Translations under genes and position numbers: made by a program
Notes under the pieces: generated by a model
Seen by the model: the letters and a program-made list of their open reading frames with translations, nothing else
The model's database searches: none
What the model was told of the DNA's origin: nothing
Shown here: positions 12,437 to 23,800 of the stretch, in pieces
Position numbering within the stretch: the first letter of the stretch is position 1
How the letters are laid out: the number at the start of each line of letters is the position of its first letter
Source of the DNA: Typha latifolia
Taxonomy: Eukaryota; Streptophyta; Magnoliopsida; Poales; Typhaceae
Assembly (NCBI GenBank): GCA_019914945.1
Contig: CM034106.1
Location: forward strand, 11,842,501-11,906,500
Direction of reading: 5' to 3'
Length of the DNA: 64,000 bases

Positions 12437-14378
12437 ATGGCGAGCGAATCGCGAAGGGAAACCGTAACCGTAACCCTAACCCTAGGGAAGCGGAAGACGG
12501 TGGAAGCGGAGGGAGAGGAGAAGGATGAAGACGATGAGGAAGAAGCGGAGAGGGAGATCGAGGAGCTCGAGCGGGAAGTGAGCGAGATGGGGAGGATGAT
12601 TCTTGATTCGCGCAGGACGATCCCTGGTCGTCTCCTTGAGGCTTTTTCTACTCATCTCCTATCTCAGAGGCAGCTCCTGCCTCCTCAGATTGGAGCCATT
12701 GCCTCTCTCTCGGGTCCTTCCTTCCAAGTCGGGGCGGATTGTAAACCAAGCAATGGTATGCCTCAGATTGGAGCCATTGCCTCTCTCTAGGGTTCTCCAT
12801 CTCCTCAATTTCAAGAATATCTTGTTTCTTTCTGTTAATTTCTCTTTGTTTTTTTTTTTTTCAAAAAAATGTGATCTTTTGTGAGTATTGGAATCTTCGA
12901 TATCCCAGTTTATAAATTTGGGGAATAAGTCGTTGACTGATGAGAAATTGCAGCTAGATACTTAGGTTTTGTGTTGATGAAGGTTTTGATGAATCCAGTT
13001 GAATGTATAAGAATAACATTGATCAATACTGATGAGATTAAAGTTCTTCGTGAAGGCCTTATCCTTTCGATCATTAAAGTTCTAGAATGAGCTACATCGT
13101 AACACTTCTATTTGGAAATAACTATGGCCAGAATTCCGTTGATTTTAGTGAAGTGAATCCTTTTGTTTCAAGGAAGTGATAACTAAGCAGGTCTATTCGT
13201 TTGTAATGGGATTCTAAACCACACTGGTGGCATCACTTTCAGATTTATGGAACTAGAGTTAGATTTGGATCAGATTATAGAGATTTATCTTGTAGTGATT
13301 CGACCCGTCATGATTTGCCTTACTAAATAAAAAGAGTTATCTGAAGTTCCGAAAAGACTAAACACGAGTGATCAGAACGAAGTGAGCTTGACCACCTATC
13401 CGAAGAAATTTTACTCAACTTGACCTGGACCAAGAGCTAACATGATCCGTCCTGATGCAATTTGCAATTTTACACACGATCTTTAGCACTCATTCATGGT
13501 TATTGGCATACTACACTGTATTTTCGCTCAAGAATGAGCTATCTTTAAATGATTTGGCCGGGTTTTCCTCTAATAGTATAGCATGCATCTATTAAAGTGA
13601 AGTTTGATAAGATTAAGGAGATTAAATTTCATGGAATTATTGCCTTTCTATTCTAAGATTTACCCTGTGGAGATTTCTAGCCATGAGATAAGCAACACTA
13701 CATTATTGTCATGTATTATAAACTTGTTATTCTTATAGATTACAATTTGTGGACCATGCTAACTTGTATGATTTTATTCTAAGATTTACCCTGTGGAGAT
13801 TTCTTGCCATGAGATAAGCAACACTACACCATTGCCATGTATTATAAACTTGTTGTTCTTATAGATTACATTTTGTGGACCATGCTAACTTTTAGTTAAT
13901 CATAATAATTCTTCACTTGCCCTTGGTTGTAAGTCATATATTTACTGTTACAAATATCTGCTTACCATGATCTCTGAATGACCTGGAACTTGAGTATCTT
14001 GGATTGGGACTAGTTGTTATTCTTATGAGCACTAATCTCTCAGGGAACATACTTGTGTTCTTACTAATATCTTCCTAGTCAAACCTTGAAAGTAGTAAGA
14101 TTGGACTCAGTTATTTGATTTTGACTTCATTAGCTTACCCTTTTGTGCTATTGGCAGGCGTTCAGGCTCGATCAGAATCAAATGATGGGCTACCACTTGC
14201 AGATGCGGATAAAGTGATGCTTGAGAAGTTACCAGTTTTCAGAACAAAAGCTGCTAATAATATTACTTTGATGCCCACCATATTACAGAGAATGAATGCA
14301 TGTATTGCAATGATAGGCAAACTTGAACAGTATAATGTAAGCATACATCATGTTTTCAAGAAGAAACTGAAATCATAA
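12437..14378 (+). CDS. Unrecognised small acidic/coiled-coil protein, C-terminus uncertain
   Basis: I do not recognise this family. Exon 1 (12437-12755) ends in a GT donor in phase 1. Exon 2 starts at 14158 after TTGGCAG and keeps frame (..PSNG-VQARSESNDG..). The protein begins MASESRRETVTVTLTLGKRK. It then has a run of Glu/Asp with a heptad-like segment (EIEELEREVSEMGRMI), then SRRTIPGRLLEAFSTHLLSQR. Exon 2 has LPLADADKVMLEKLPVFRTK and LMPTILQRMNACIAMIGKL. The end is ambiguous. Reading on gives a stop at 14376-14378 (about 179 aa). A strong donor GTAAGC after AAT at 14337 could instead join an exon at 14656-14724, which ends in TGA at 14722-14724 and adds 22 residues. The first exon is GC-rich and looks coding; I infer a real nuclear or cytoplasmic gene without known function. 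Confidence 0.6.
12687..12789. repeat. 28-bp exact direct repeat straddling an exon/intron border
   Basis: CCTCAGATTGGAGCCATTGC followed by CTCTCTCT occurs at about 12687-12714 inside exon 1 and again from about 12762 just after the splice donor, about 75 bp apart. The second copy sits in the intron and runs into an in-frame TAG. Confidence 0.85.
13651..13893. repeat. 126-bp tandem duplication in an intron
   Basis: TTCTAAGATTTACCCTGTGG starts at 13651 and again at 13777. The two copies match over nearly their full length with a handful of substitutions. Confidence 0.93.
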
Positions 14379-14919
14379 TTACCTTTTTTTTTAATTCATC
14401 AGTGTGTACCAAGTTTGTGTTTACCCCGCGTACTATTTTTACCATTTTGATATTGGAAAGTAGTAATTTGATAAGAATTTATCAATTATGTAAGGCAGTC
14501 TCGTGGGAAATGATTCTTTACGCCCTGCTGTTATTGGATCACTACACTTAATGGTTATACTGGATATGGTGCTCTAATCCCTCTTAAGCTCAGGAAATGT
14601 GAATTAATGCTCTTATGGAAGGCGTGCGTATTAATGATTCAAATTTTTTATGCAGGCTCTACATAATCACGTAGTACTATCATGCATGCCTAATTTTTTG
14701 TCACACATACACACGGAAAGATGATATCACCCACAAAGTGAGACTTATCCTTTAAAAAAGTATATTAGTTTTAGATTTCCGAGTTCGATTCAGTTTTGGT
14801 ATTCTGAGTGTTATTTGAATCGGCTTCCTGCATCCAGGAAAGAAGTCGGATTAGGATCCCCTTTCTTAATCCGTAACTACTACTACTCTGCATAGGAGAA
14901 GGAAGCACCTCTCTCACTC

Positions 14920-14927
14920 TATAAATA
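14920..14927 (+). promoter_or_regulatory. TATA box of the SKP1-like gene
   Basis: TATAAATA lies 125 bases before the start codon at 15052, in an otherwise CT-rich promoter. Spacing suggests transcription start near 14950. Confidence 0.7.
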
Positions 14928-14968
14928 GCCTCCCATGCACTCAAAAGTATTTGTCTATCACCTTTCTT

Positions 14969-14970
<2 letters not shown>

Positions 14971-15004
<34 letters not shown>
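14971..15004. repeat. (CT)n microsatellite in the SKP1-like 5' leader
   Basis: An alternating CT tract of about 33 bases between the TATA box and the start codon. Confidence 0.95.
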
Positions 15005-15010
<6 letters not shown>

Positions 15011-15051
15011 GCACTCCATAACTTGAGGAGTAGTAAGTAGATCCCAACGTC

Positions 15052-15688
15052 ATGGCGTCTACAAGAGATAATAACGAGGCAAAGATGTACAAACTTAAGT
15101 GTTCCGACGGCACTGAACTCGAGATCGTCGAGGCGGCGGCGGCAGAGGCAGGGACACTTAAAACGGCGATCGACGTGTATGCCGGCGAGGGCGCAATCCC
15201 CATCACAGGCGTCGCCGGAGACATCCTCGTGAAGATCATATCGTACTGCACAAAGCACGCAGAGTTCGCCGCCGCCCCGGAGCCGATCAACAAAGAGACG
15301 AAGTTGGCCAAGGAGGCGGAGATCAAAGCGTGGGACAAGGAATTCATTGACGTCAGCTTAGACACCTTATACGATTTCTTAATGGTAAGTTTTTGAGCTT
15401 TCCTTTTTGCGTAAAGATTGAAACTTCGGTGCTTATCCGCGAAAAAAGATCCTTCTTTTGATATTGTACTAATATGTTGTTTGGATTAAAAAAAAATTGA
15501 ACTCGATCTCGCAGGCATCAAACTATTTGGAGGTTCAAGGATTGCTCGATCTGAGTGTTGACAAGGTGGCTCACTTGATCTCAGGGAAGACTGTTGAAGA
15601 GATCCGTACTACCTTCAACATAAAGAACGACTTTACACCTGAGGAGGAGAACGAGGTCAAGAGAGAGTTCCCTTGGGCGTTTGAGTAA
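15052..15688 (+). CDS. SKP1-like protein (SCF ubiquitin ligase adaptor)
   Basis: SKP1 proteins bridge cullin 1 and F-box proteins in SCF ubiquitin ligases. Exons are 15052-15384 and 15515-15688; the single intron falls after ..LYDFLM, and together they encode 168 aa, the usual SKP1 size. The N-terminal BTB/POZ-like fold is visible ([19 protein letters not shown]). The C-terminal Skp1 domain follows ([20 protein letters not shown], then [18 protein letters not shown]), ending WAFE as in canonical SKP1s. The middle is divergent: the usual VLSKVIEYCKKH-type segment reads [20 protein letters not shown]. It is more likely one of the rapidly evolving SKP1-like paralogs than the conserved housekeeping copy. 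A TATA box and a likely AATAAA at 15730 frame the gene. Confidence 0.93.
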
Positions 15689-16475
15689 TTTGAGTACTTC
15701 TTCTTTCCTTCTCCTTTTATGTTGATAGTAATAAATATTTCCTTTATGAAGGTTCTTAATGTTGCTTCATCTTTTTAGAGTTTGTGAGTAGGGGTGGCAG
15801 GAACACACTGCAAATTTCTTGCCTTTTTACTAGTGAATTCTTTTGTCTATTGTCTATATGTTCCCGAGTATGAGTTTGTAGAATTATAATTTTTGTAAAT
15901 CTTAATTAAGGTCGATTTTATAGTTCAGATTGTGATGTCCTTTTGCCTCAATTCTAAATTTATGTTTCATATATATATGAGGCTTAATTGGTCTGAAGGT
16001 ATACTTCTTTTTCTTTCTCATGCTGAGTACTTGAGTGAGTTTTAAGGATTAAAAAAAGAGATCGTTCCCATCTACCAGTAGTTTTCACTTAAAACTCCTC
16101 AAAACATTAAGTGGATCTTGCGAATAACCAGCTATATTTCACACTTATTCCGAAACAATAGAATGCAGCAAGCATATTTCTTATGAGCTAACAGGAGGCG
16201 TTTCTTTGTAAATATTCAAACAACGAGTTGTAATATCTCTTTTAACTCCAAAAACACGAGCATCGCTACCCAATGAACTGCTTTATTGATATATAATATA
16301 ACTCGCTCTATCTAATCCATACTAGTGGGACATGCTTGGATACATCAAATTTAAATTCGTCTGCTACATAAATGAAATCGATACTACATGATTGTTTGTT
16401 GCTATAAACATAATAAACCTCAAATAAAGGGAGCATTGGTCTAAGAATTCTGCAATGAATTTTGTCGACAGGCAC
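15689..16475. other. Convergent intergenic region, SKP1-like and thioesterase genes
   Basis: AT-rich DNA holding both 3' UTRs. No coding segment, transposon end or repeat is evident. Confidence 0.5.
15730..15735 (+). terminator. Candidate polyadenylation signal of the SKP1-like gene
   Basis: AATAAA about 40 bases after the stop codon. This is motif-level evidence only. Confidence 0.4.
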
Positions 16476-19400
16476 TTATAACTTCGATTTCAGAACTTGC
16501 GATGGCTTAGCCTTCCTAATTAGAGCCTCTTGGGTCAATGACACGACCAGCTGCACCATAGAAATAGAAGGTTACCATTATTGGACTTTTTTTTCTCGCA
16601 TATATGAATCTTTGAGATAAGAAAGAAATTCGGTACTCTACCTCCCCCTTCCTGTTGTACATGCGACCAGTGACAAATCCGCGACCACCATAGGTAGACG
16701 GACTCTCTATCTGTGTTAGATCAATATGACAAAAGGTGAGTTGGAGAATAAATTCCTGATAATAATGAATGAGAAGGAAAGGGATTCAGGACGTACTACA
16801 TATAGCAACCAGTCATCAGCTTTCACAGGCCTGTGAAACCACATCCTAAACAACAAAGAACATGGTTATCAATTAATATTCCGAGGCACTGTGTCTATAG
16901 TTAAGACTTAAGACATAAAAGAAGAGAAAATAACAGCAAACTGTGTTAGTTGGGCTGTCTTATGTCATTAAGATCTATGAAGATAAGACCCCAGATCCCT
17001 CTGTTGGTCCTTCTGTTAAACCATTTCCAAGATTGTATCCAGATTATTTGGACTTCTTTTTTGTCTTGTGGTTCTAGTAATAATCACACTTCATGAGTAG
17101 TGCAACGATATGGTTTCTACTATACATCTCCAAACCATAATAGACGAATCTCCTTAACGCATCAACTTATGCGATCTCTGATTCCACAGCTAAAACTACA
17201 CAAACAAGAATGGGAAGAAAGGAAGCTAGACCCTGCCAGTTTAAACACCCTGCATTTTTCTGTTTTTATCTGTTGGAGTCCAATCTGAGCAGGGTCATTC
17301 AAAAAGTAGGACGGAACTGTGCTTAGGGGAAATGTTCCAAATTATAGATTTTCTCAATGTGCTTAGCATACTTGTTGTATTAGTGGTAAATGTACAAGGT
17401 TCAGCTATTAATCATATCGAGGAATCTTTTTTCTCCAGCTTTCTTTGATAAAGTCCTAATACTTGCTATGTCTTTTCAGTTTTCAGTGGATCCATTTCAC
17501 AGGCACCAACATTTTGCAACCAGCGCTTATCCTGGTCTCAGACTAGGTTCCTGATTGGCAATGACTTAAACATCCTAACAAATGAAAAACCAACTTCTGC
17601 TATCTTCAATCAAGTTGAAGTATGCCTATTAGTTGACATTATGGAGCCCCAATTACAAATTTTAGTTTATAATCTGATGGCATGTTGTTCCTGTTCCAAG
17701 ACAGTTCACTAAGATGCTAGGTACTAAACTAAAATTAACCTTTTAATATCAGAATGAATTCAGGATATCAAGAAAAGAATTACATGAAGGCAGTCTACTG
17801 AGAAAAATAAGTTGTGACACTCCTACAAATGTCTACTGCAAGATCTTGTAAAATGAATATAACCAGCGAATTATGGACAATCAACTAATTATACATTAAA
17901 AAAATAAGTATGAGCAAGGTATTCAAAAGCATAAGTTGCGGAAAGTTTGAAACAAAAATCAAGGACCAAGATTCTTGAGACTTACGAATGATCCAGACTA
18001 AGAGATGCAGTCTTTAAGCCCCTCGTTCTGTGAGGATTTAGGCTAACACCCGAAAATACAAGATCTGAAGCATATGCTACTACACATCTGTAAGACATTT
18101 AAATTAGTTATATGCACCCTATCTGAAAAGGTAAAGAAGACAAAGAAAAGGAACAACTGAGACAAATTGGTAATCATTGGCATTTAATTAGCACTAATAT
18201 GTAAGAAATATTTAATTTTATCTAATTTAAAAGGATGAGGACATTCTAAAGTTGATTTTAATTTTTTAAATTGTTTTTGGTTGATTGAGAACCATATACT
18301 AAGTGGGTTAGGCCAACATGGAGTCATCCCTCCCTAATTACAAGGCCCAAATAGGCTATCATCCTGTGCATGTATTGTGCTCCTGCAATTTTCTGCATCA
18401 TACTCTTAGCAAATTTGCTGCAAGGAAATTTGAAAGTAGAGCAGGGAATCCAAACTCCCATATATTACCACTAGGCTACCAACTTGGTAGTTGATCTTGA
18501 TCTTGTTATCAGTGATTATAAATGACCATGAAAATTTGTGCCCATATTTTAGTTTATATACTGCATTTCTTAAGACATCTTTTTCAGCAATAGAGCTTTT
18601 CGTACAAAGTAGATCATGGCTTTGCCAGAAAAGGATTCATTCTTTTAGGAATGGACCTGCTCAGACAAGCCAGTAGAACACATGTTCTCCTACCAGACAT
18701 AGTAGCACTTTATGTAGCGAAGATAGCTTCTTTGCTTCATGTGCTACAACTTATCAAACATGACCATCCAGTTTGACTTTATTTGGCATCAGCAGTCATG
18801 AACTGACTGATAAGCTAGCTGATCAAAAATTGTGTTCAGAAATTCAGGCTAAGTTTTCCTGTGAAAAATAATTCTGAAGGAATAGTGCTACTACACATTG
18901 ATGAGCCCTTGACACTGGAAGAAGACAACAAGCAATTGCAAGAATAATTCAGCACTCCAACTATTCCACAAACTGCACAACCAATTCAACGGGATGATTG
19001 CATGAATACAAAAGAACTTACCTATGCAAAGCTGGATCATTCGAAAGTTTTCCTCTAGCTCTAAACCAATAATTTAAACTGAAACAGGAAAATGACACTT
19101 AGCAGAGATAAATTATAATCTAAGGAACACTACAATAGGTTTTAGTAACAAAAGTAAGAGTGTACATAACTAAAATAATGGAATTACCGTGGTTCAGATG
19201 GTCGAGTAAAGTTATTAATTTCACAAAACCTTATTTCTATCGGCCAAGGAACAAATTTTTTTCTAGCAACCGAATTTCTGTAATACCTGTAAAGCCAAGT
19301 TATTAGACATTTTCAATCATTTGCATATCTGAAGCGCGAGTAAAAAGTTTTCAGAGATATTGAAAATCAATTACAAGGAAATAGGATTCAGAATAATAAT

Positions 19401-20827
19401 TCAGAAGAAGTCATGGATGTAGCTTTTAGTAATGCAACTTGAACTCTTACGTCTCGAATACAGTCATATATTAACTTTGATATACAAACTAATGAAAGTC
19501 AGTATTATGAGTTTATGAGGACAATTGCTTTGCACATAAAAAGAACAACAAAGACAGGATTAGGCCCTTTTACTCAGACCCTTGTTTTATTCTAGTGAGA
19601 ATACACTGCCGTATAGATAGTGTATTGCCTGAAATTTTTGCTTGGGTTCAAATTTGAAGTTAATGTAGAACAAGTAGTTCCAGGAGTAAAAGATAGTGGC
19701 GGGGTGGCCAGCAGAGGTCAAGGTAAAGGAGCAGTAGTGAGTAGTAGAGGTCAAGGTGGCATCTGACAAGGGCGTGATGTCCAAAATGGTGAAGATGGTG
19801 GATGGTGGGATATATAAGAAGGAAGTCAAGGAACAGATAAGACCTTTACCACATGTCTAGACATGCAATGAAATATCACACCCAATAAGTGGCTTGATTC
19901 AAGCCCATGCACTTGCAAGAGGATAAAAGATTAATAGATAGTTCAATGGAAGACTTAATAGCTATTTTTTTCAAGCACAAAAGCTTAAATGTGCAAATAC
20001 TGGTAGATGCACTCAGTATTAGTAGCCACTAATGGCAAATTCATTCACCAGAATTGCTGGTCCTTCCCTATGCCTATAACTCCAGTTACAAACTCAAACT
20101 AGACATAACATGAGAATAAAATCTTTAGAGTGCCCCAATAATGACGATAACATTATCAAGAAAATCTATGAAGCAAATGTATCATAATAAAGGTTTAGAT
20201 AAATAAGCAGGCTTATAATCCAAATAACCATGTTTCAACGATCTTAGAAAATATTACATTGGAAGGCCAGGATCAGTTAGTTGTCTCTCTCGCAACTCTT
20301 CCATTGATGGAAGCTGCAGCATAAAACTTGAGATTAGTGAGATAGGAATATTTGAATTAAACGCTAAAAAAATGAAAAGTTAGAAGGATATTAACTGTCT
20401 CTGGCTCAGGAACATGGGGCATCAAAGCATTTTCATGTTCAAACCCCAGCTCTTCTTTCTGCAGTACAATTACATAAATGTAAGCTAATGAGTACAGAAA
20501 AAAAATAATCATATTCTGATCTCCCTCCAAACACTATTGAGCTTGTATCTTTTGCAGGTGACGGCAAGAATGTACTCCAATAATTAAACAAAAGAAGCAT
20601 ATATCAGTTTACAAGGGAGATGTCAATTACGTAATATTTCTATTCAAGAAAAAGAAGTTACGTTGCATGTATATTGTTGATCATAAACACAAGCATATAG
20701 GTATATGTATCATACCAGCTTGACCTTATTACAAAGGAAGCTAGTATTGGAAAAATGTGGGCCCCAACAGAACAAGAAAGCTAAGTTGCCAGGACATATA
20801 TGCAAGAATAATAAGATAATACTGGGT

Positions 20828-20878
<51 letters not shown>

Positions 20879-23800
20879 ATGTGCCTTTTGTTCTTAAGAA
20901 TCATCTTTCAGCTAATTTGACGGTCACAAAGTAAGATTAACACAGTAGATAAAGGTAATATGTTTGGTTTGCTGTCTTTCGAGAATCTGTCTTGAAGTGG
21001 TCGAGGGAGTATATATTATAGATTGATTATGGTTCTTACAATACAAAGGATTAAAAGAATTTCAACATGTGACGGTTGCCATACTACTTTATTTTGTGTT
21101 TCTTTTTCATTTACTTGCTTGTCAATTGCATAGAAAACAACAGAGTACAAATAAGAAAAAGCATTAATATGTTAATTACTTAATTATACACACTCACATA
21201 GGCCAAGATATTGGTCATGAAAATTATTCATAATCATAAGAATGATCACCTGGAAGGAAGCAAGCAAAGTGAAAATAACAGTGCCCTGCTGTTTTGCATC
21301 TACTCTCCTGGTAGCAAAGCTATTGCCATCACGTGCACGATGAACTTGATACACAATTGGCACTACAAAAGAAGGTAACCTTAAAAATAATAATACTTCA
21401 TACTAAAGTATTTGAAACAAGAAGTTCAAACAGAGTATAAAAATGCCACGAAAGAAAATTTATTCATATATCTATACAAGCAGATCAAGTAATACATGGA
21501 ATCTGACAGAATGCTCCATAATTCAGCATAAACAATCTCCCCTGCTTCATGTTTTTATATTAAGAGAGATGAATTAAGAATCAAAGTGACAACAGCATAG
21601 ATGTTTCATTTCTCAGGTAAATCCAGAAGGACCAGAACATATAAAACATAGTCTCTTAGTTTAAACAGAGACCACCAACAAAAAGTAATAGTCAATGAAA
21701 TTAAAACAACTCACAGTTGTTGTCTCCGGCCACAAGAAAAAGCACATGCAAACTATATGCAACTTTAAGGCAATCCACCGTCTTAGATGCTGCTGCCAAT
21801 GCCTGCATCAGCAAGAAAAACAAACTGAGAAGGGTTTTAAAAGTTATCCATTAAGCAATCATATTCTTATCTGCAAAATAATTGATTACTGATAATTTTC
21901 CAACAACTCTTACACGTGACCAAATTATTGATCATTTGAAGCCTAGTAACTCAGACCTTGATAGCAGTCATACCCTCTTCACACCCAAATGTTCCTCTAG
22001 GTCCTATCTACCAGCCAAGACAGACATGACCAGTTTGATCAACTCTAGGATGTCTGAATGCAAATATTTTTGAAGTGCCAATACTGGACTGGTCAGTGAT
22101 AATTTTGCCGAGAAATATATACACAATATAGTGTCCACCTCTGAAGGTGTCACTTGGTGTGGTAATGAGGTTTGCCCGCTGCATCAAAGAGGTCATAGTT
22201 TTGAGTCTTGAAAATAACTTCTTTAAAAATGAAGGTAAGGTCGCATAAATCTTCTCTTTCCAAATTCTTGTGTAAGCAGCAGCAACATGTGCTAGCATAG
22301 AGTTTACACCTTTAGTCACCTTATAGATAACGAATTAAATTTTATGTACACAGCGCTATTGGATACAATATTACATCATACTATCATTTCTACCAATGTC
22401 GATCTATAAATTATACAGGATGAACCACCACTGATTAAATTGTGCTTATAAGTTATAAGCACAAGATGAGATCCATGAATGGAGAAAAGCATTCAACAAT
22501 ATTACATCATTCTACCATCTCTACCAATGTCGATCTATAAATTATACAGGATGAACCACCATTGCTCAAATTGTGCTTATAAGCACAAAATGAGATCCAT
22601 GAACAGAGAAAAGCATTCCACCAACAGGACTTATAAAAGAAATATGCACATAATAATATCCCGTATAGTGACTCTACTAACTATCATATGCATAAATCCA
22701 AGAAAAGCAGAAGAAAGCAGATAGGCTCCACTTTTCTTAAATGAATCCAAAAGCAAGCCAGATTGCAGGTAAGGTTGCAACTCTAAAAGGATTCACCACC
22801 TAAATTGCTAGACTAGATACATGTTAGATGAATATAGATTCCTACCTGTCTACCGGAAACAGATTACAATCGTCAAAATAGAAGAAGCAAATAACTGCAT
22901 TAAAAAAATAGGCAAGCACAATGTGGGACAGGACTTCATTGTCATAACTCATAAACCTCATTAATTTCTTAGACTATATCCAGATCTATACGAGTCATTT
23001 CAATTGCTGGTTATTGCAAGTATGAGAGCTACTTTACTTTGTCTGGGAATCATTATTGCAAAGTGACAATGAGGTCATGTCACATAATAAGAACAATCAG
23101 AAAATGCAGACAGATGTACATCCATACATACGAAAAGAAAGTAGCAAATGAGAAAGATTAAGTCATACCTGTCCAATCAATTGTCCACCAAAAACTTGCC
23201 TAAAAGTTGGAGCATCTGGCAAAGTATATCCACGAAAAATATCCACCTAACAGAAAGAAAGATGACAAATATAATGAGAACATAAACAAAAAATTAAGTT
23301 TTATATAGAACACAGGGATGCCAATAAACCAAAACAAGAAGTACCAGCATTGGCTGGATTATTGTTAGAACAACAATGAAGTGCGCAATCAGAGACAAGT
23401 AAAAAATGATGAATATGAAGGGAGAAGTGGTATTGTCACAATGTCAGGTATAAAACCTATGGAAGGTCTGATGTCCTTCTATAATCAATATTCACATGTC
23501 TTTGACAAGGAACTTAAACCACAATGAAATCATAAGAAATATATACTCACTTCTAATGGCTCTAATTGCAGTATGCGCTCCACAAATGAAAAATTGTCAG
23601 GCGTTCCTTCCGCATTCCAAATTGATTTTGGCTGCAGTAATTGTCTATATTCATCTGGCAGTACCAAGCAGGTCAGCTGCATAGTGAGATTTATAAGCAA
23701 GCTGCAACCAAGTATCATTAGGCTCTATTATGCTGTTAAGTTGATTGGAAAAGAAGTTAACATACCTTGGACAATGCAACAACATTTACTTGACCAACAG

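Larger units (their letters stand above)
14379..15051. other. Spacer between the 12437 gene and the SKP1-like gene
   Basis: It may hold a last exon of the upstream gene (14656-14724) and carries the SKP1-like promoter and leader, including a TATA box and a CT tract. No further gene is seen. Confidence 0.5.

Noticed and set aside
14780..14800. GAGTTCGATTC word resembling a tRNA B box
   Set aside because: No matching A box, acceptor stem or anticodon arm could be built around it.
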